DNA from: Aliishimia sp039978895 | Lineage (GTDB): Bacteria; Pseudomonadota; Alphaproteobacteria; Rhodobacterales; Rhodobacteraceae | NCBI GenBank assembly: GCA_039978895.1 | Contig: JBDWAL010000055.1 | Span: 186,001 to 250,000 of the forward strand | Length of the DNA stretch: 64,000 nt | Reading direction: 5' to 3' | Shown here: positions 61,566-64,000 of the stretch, one piece after another | Layout: the number at the start of each line of letters is the position of its first letter | Position numbering within the stretch: the first letter of the stretch is position 1 | Notes under the pieces: generated by a model | Told to the model about the DNA's origin: nothing | The model's input: only the letters and a program-made list of their open reading frames with translations | Databases searched by the model: none | Translations under genes and position numbers: made by a program

Positions 61566-62593
61566 CGCGCCCTGCACCATATAAGGTTGCGGTGGTCGGG
61601 CTTGGTTATTTCAGTGCGTTTCACATTGCCGCGTGGCAAAAGATAAACGCTGTTCGACTTGTTTCTGCCACCGATCCAGACCCAAAACGACGTGTGTGGG
61701 CGGCAGACAAATTCGGATTGGCGGTTGCGGATAGCTTGAAGTGTGTGTTGGAAAACGCACCTGACATTATTGATATTGTTGCCCCTCCGGCTGCGCATGC
61801 GGGCGTGATCCGCGCCTCGTTGGCGCAAGGGCGCACGCTTATCTGTCAAAAACCGTTCTGTACGTCTTTGACAGAAGCAGACGCCGTCACCCGCGAAGCT
61901 CGCAAGGCGGGAACACGTATCATTATCCATGAAAACTTCCGGTTTCAGCCTTGGTATAGAGCCATGCAGGGCGTCATTATATCTGGGGAACTAGGTGAAA
62001 TATATGCCGCACGATTTGCTTTACGTCCCGGGGATGGACGTGGAGAGAACGCGTATCTTGGGCGTCAGCCAGCATTCCAGACAATGCCAAAACTGCTGAT
62101 CCATGAAACCGGGGTGCATTTTATCGACCTGTTCCGTTGGCTTTTGGGGGATGTGGTCTCTGTCTATGCGGACTTGCGGCGACTGAACCCGGTGATCAAG
62201 GGAGAAGACGCAGGCCTGTTGGTGATGGAACATGCGACTGGCGCGCGCAGTACGTTTGATGGAAATCGCCTAAGCGATCATGTTTCCGACAATCCGCGTC
62301 GAACGATGGGCGAAATGGTGATCGAGGGTGAAAAGGGGACCTTATCCTTGGATGGGGCCGGGCGTGTTTGGAAGCGGGACTTCGGGGCGCAGGACGCAAT
62401 TGCGGTGGATTTGCCGTTCCGACCCGATGACAGCTTTGGCGGCGGGTGCGTGGCCGCTTTGATCCGCCATGTCGTTGAGGCATTGCAGGGCAAATGTGCG
62501 TTTGAAAACGAAGCGTCCGCGTATCTGCCCGTGATCGCCTTGACGGATTTGGCTTATGCATCTGACGCCGCGGGGCGAAAATTGAAAACTTAA
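61562..62593 (+). CDS. Gfo/Idh/MocA family oxidoreductase
   Basis: A 343-residue NAD(P)-dependent dehydrogenase-family protein. The nucleotide fold begins VAVVGLGYFSAFHIAAW, the conserved loop reads LICQKPFCTSLTEADAV (QKP in place of EKP), and the substrate-domain has KLLIHETGVHFIDLFRWLLGD. The GTG start overlaps the stop of the upstream dehydrogenase by four bases. It is a different paralogue from the one at 50.7 kb. Its sugar or acid substrate is unknown. Confidence 0.88.
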   Translation: MTRPAPYKVAVVGLGYFSAFHIAAWQKINAVRLVSATDPDPKRRVWAADKFGLAVADSLKCVLENAPDIIDIVAPPAAHAGVIRASLAQGRTLICQKPFCTSLTEADAVTREARKAGTRIIIHENFRFQPWYRAMQGVIISGELGEIYAARFALRPGDGRGENAYLGRQPAFQTMPKLLIHETGVHFIDLFRWLLGDVVSVYADLRRLNPVIKGEDAGLLVMEHATGARSTFDGNRLSDHVSDNPRRTMGEMVIEGEKGTLSLDGAGRVWKRDFGAQDAIAVDLPFRPDDSFGGGCVAALIRHVVEALQGKCAFENEASAYLPVIALTDLAYASDAAGRKLKT

Positions 62594-62620
62594 CCAAGTA
62601 AGGTTTAGATGGAGCGGAAT

Positions 62621-62923
62621 ATGTACGCAGTGTGTGTTGATCTGAAAATCAAACCGGGATTGAAGGATACCTTCTTGCCGCACATGATTGAGAACGCAGA
62701 AATGTCGTTGAAGGATGAACCCGGATGCGTGCAATTTGATGTCTGCGTCATGGAAAACGACCCAGAACTAGTTGTTTTATATGAGCTCTACAAAACGAAA
62801 GAGGATTTTTCAAACCACCTGAACAGCAAGCATTTCTTAAGGTTTGATGCGCAAACCGCAAATATGATCGCGCAAAAATTAGTTCGGACCGGATATCGCT
62901 TTTTCCCAAGTCAGGCCGGTTGA
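62621..62923 (+). CDS. Antibiotic biosynthesis monooxygenase (ABM) domain protein
   Basis: A 100-residue dimeric alpha/beta-barrel protein. Conserved pieces are YAVCVDLKIKPGLKDTFL, DEPGCVQFDVCVMENDPE, VVLYELYKTKEDFSNHLNSKH, typical of ABM domains found with catabolic operons. The ATG at 62621 has GGAG at good spacing and matches the usual family start; an ATG four codons earlier (62609) is an alternative. It ends the GntR-led operon and is convergent with the YeeE pair, overlapping it by 13 bases. Function in such operons is often an isomerase or heme-free oxygenase but unproved here. Confidence 0.85.
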   Translation: MYAVCVDLKIKPGLKDTFLPHMIENAEMSLKDEPGCVQFDVCVMENDPELVVLYELYKTKEDFSNHLNSKHFLRFDAQTANMIAQKLVRTGYRFFPSQAG

Positions 62924-63333
62924 GCCGAATTTGGAGCCACGCGTCTTGCTAGCACCATGCCAAGCACCATCATGGGCAAAAAGACCAAAGTTCCTGGGGC
63001 GGCGAAGCTAATGGCGGTCAACGCAGGCCCCGGACAAAACCCTGACAGCCCCCAGCCAAGGCCAAAACTTGCGGCACCCGTCAGAAGACGTGGGTCAATG
63101 TCATTGCGCGAGGGAAAGGCAAAGGTTTTAGCGAAAAGTGGTTTCGTCCGGCGACGCAAAAGGGCGTAACCCGGCAGCGTCACGGCTATTGCGCCCCCCA
63201 TAACGAAGGCAAGGCTGGGATCCCATGTCCCGGTGATATCCAAAAAGTTGAGTACTTTGGCGGGGTCGGCCATGCCCGAAAGCACCAGCCCAAGGCCAAA
63301 TATCAAACCGGCAATCAAACCTGCGATGTTCAT
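62911..63333 (-). CDS. YeeE/YedE family (DUF6691) half-transporter
   Basis: A 140-residue membrane protein with about four helices. Motifs are IFGLGLVLSGMADPAKVLNFLD, FVMGGAIAVTLPGYALL and GLGWGLSGFCPGPALTAIS with the family cysteine in GFCPG. Proteins of this type, often in pairs, form sulfur-compound channels related to the thiosulfate transporter YeeE. The ATG at 63333 follows GGAG by seven bases and is chosen over a longer frame. It lies eleven bases downstream of its partner gene. Confidence 0.88.
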   Translation of the reverse strand: MNIAGLIAGLIFGLGLVLSGMADPAKVLNFLDITGTWDPSLAFVMGGAIAVTLPGYALLRRRTKPLFAKTFAFPSRNDIDPRLLTGAASFGLGWGLSGFCPGPALTAISFAAPGTLVFLPMMVLGMVLARRVAPNSAQPA

Positions 63334-63344
63334 AAGCGAGCTCC

Positions 63345-63773
63345 TTAGATCAAATGACGGGTGACGAAGACAGTCGCCGCTGCAATGGCCATGAACGTGC
63401 AAGTGGCTACCAATGATCGGGTGGACAAGCGGGACAAGCCGCACACGCCATGTCCAGAGGTGCAGCCGTTTCCAAAGGCCGATCCGAAGCCAACAAAGAG
63501 GCCCGCTGCGGCCATTAAGGCAAAATTACGCGACACAGTTTGCTCGGGCCATCCACCAAAGAGCGTGGCGTAGACGACTGGGGCGGCAATCAAACCAAAG
63601 ATAAAAAACAAGCCCGGACGTTCGGATATTCCGCCAAGTTTGAAATCCAACAGCCGGGTCAATATTCCGCTGACGCCAGCGATCCGACCATTCGCAGCCA
63701 TCAAGATGACGGCAGATAAGCCAATAAGCATTCCCCCCAGAAGGGAGGCAATTGGGGTAAATTCAGTTGCCAT
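63345..63773 (-). CDS. YeeE/YedE family half-transporter
   Basis: A 142-residue membrane protein with about four helices, partner to the gene that follows it. Key sequence is TPIASLLGGMLIGLSAVILMAANGRIAGVSGI and GFGSAFGNGCTSGHGVCGLSRLS, here given as the motifs LIGLSAVILMAANGR and GNGCTSGHGVCGLSR, the cysteine-rich YeeE loop. Together the two halves make a complete YeeE-like unit for thiosulfate or sulfide-type compounds. A regulator is expected upstream but lies outside the window if present. Confidence 0.88.
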   Translation of the reverse strand: MATEFTPIASLLGGMLIGLSAVILMAANGRIAGVSGILTRLLDFKLGGISERPGLFFIFGLIAAPVVYATLFGGWPEQTVSRNFALMAAAGLFVGFGSAFGNGCTSGHGVCGLSRLSTRSLVATCTFMAIAAATVFVTRHLI

Positions 63774-64000
63774 CTGATGTTCCTAATTTTGCGGATGGTT
63801 ACGGCTTGCCGCAAGATGAACGGCAAATCAATCGCCAAGTTTTGCGTAAAGTTTAAAAGCATCCACAACTTATTGCGGTTATCCCCAAATAAAGGGTTGT
63901 CAGGCCGCGCGCCCTACATCACCATGAAATTACGGGTACAGGGGTTCACCCTGATCTGAATCGAGCAGTCAAAAAAGCGTATCGGGCGCGCTGCTGCCCC
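63774..64000. other. Terminal intergenic region
   Basis: The last 227 bases upstream of the YeeE pair. A 60-codon plus-strand frame (63777-63959) has no ribosome site or recognisable family and is not called. The promoter of the YeeE pair should lie here. Confidence 0.4.

Noticed and set aside
63777..63959. A 60-codon plus-strand frame at the window end
   Set aside because: No ribosome site, no family resemblance, and it lies in the probable promoter region of the YeeE pair.
1..64000. tRNA, rRNA, CRISPR, transposase or phage genes
   Set aside because: None was recognised by eye. A covariance-model search would be needed to exclude small RNAs.

Overview
The window reads as chromosomal DNA of a marine alphaproteobacterium of the Roseobacter/Rhodobacteraceae type. 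Evidence is the moderately high G+C, dense ATGA/GTGA-coupled operons, many ABC and TRAP uptake systems, a TAXI-TRAP transporter beside a DctB/DctD-like pair, a VPLPA-CTERM protein, and a benzoyl-CoA epoxidation (box) cluster with BoxR. No rRNA, tRNA, CRISPR array, transposase or phage gene was recognised. The genus cannot be fixed from the sequence alone.

Layout. 1-2.3 kb: end of a type I secretion ATPase and its HlyD adaptor. 2.4-7.6 kb: housekeeping and stress genes (RidA, GDPD, acyltransferase, PCD, peroxiredoxin, ferredoxin reductase, RsmD). 7.7-19.5 kb: aromatic catabolism, with 3-hydroxybenzoate/gentisate genes, then benzoate-CoA ligase, hydrolase, boxC, boxB, a flavodoxin, boxR, a 3-hydroxyacyl-CoA dehydrogenase-like gene, and a convergent BKACE gene. 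19.7-28.2 kb: an oligopeptide-type ABC system on the minus strand. Its binding protein is separated from the permease/ATPase genes by about 3 kb holding a VPLPA-CTERM gene on the other strand and low-G+C orphan genes flanked by a repeated palindrome. 28.3-37.8 kb: a TPR protein, a TAXI-TRAP transporter with its two-component system, and an orphan binding protein. 38.3-49.3 kb: HxlR regulator, MddA-like methyltransferase, OsmC protein, a frameshifted class III cyclase, cupin, LysE exporter, a phytochrome-like HWE kinase/receiver protein, and a giant ABC-exporter-like protein with eroded ATPase motifs and a cyclic-nucleotide domain. 49.3-56 kb: a DUF1479 oxygenase-like gene, a Gfo/Idh/MocA dehydrogenase and a sugar ABC transporter. 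56.4-62.9 kb: an amidohydrolase translationally coupled to a CobW-type GTPase, then an MBL hydrolase divergent from a GntR regulator that heads an isopropylmalate-dehydrogenase-like/Gfo-Idh/ABM operon. 62.9-63.8 kb: a pair of YeeE/YedE half-transporters.

How the genes fit together. The 7.7-18.6 kb genes would send 3-hydroxybenzoate through gentisate to fumarate and pyruvate, and benzoate through benzoyl-CoA epoxide toward beta-oxidation intermediates; some expected enzymes are not in the window. The transporters suggest a heterotroph living on peptides, carboxylates and sugars. The most unusual signals are the palindrome-flanked insert in the peptide transporter locus, a 55-codon lipoprotein gene within it, the ABC-like protein without a P-loop, the phytochrome-like protein without chromophore cysteine, PHY domain or clear phosphoacceptor histidine, and an NtrC-family regulator without the GAFTGA loop.
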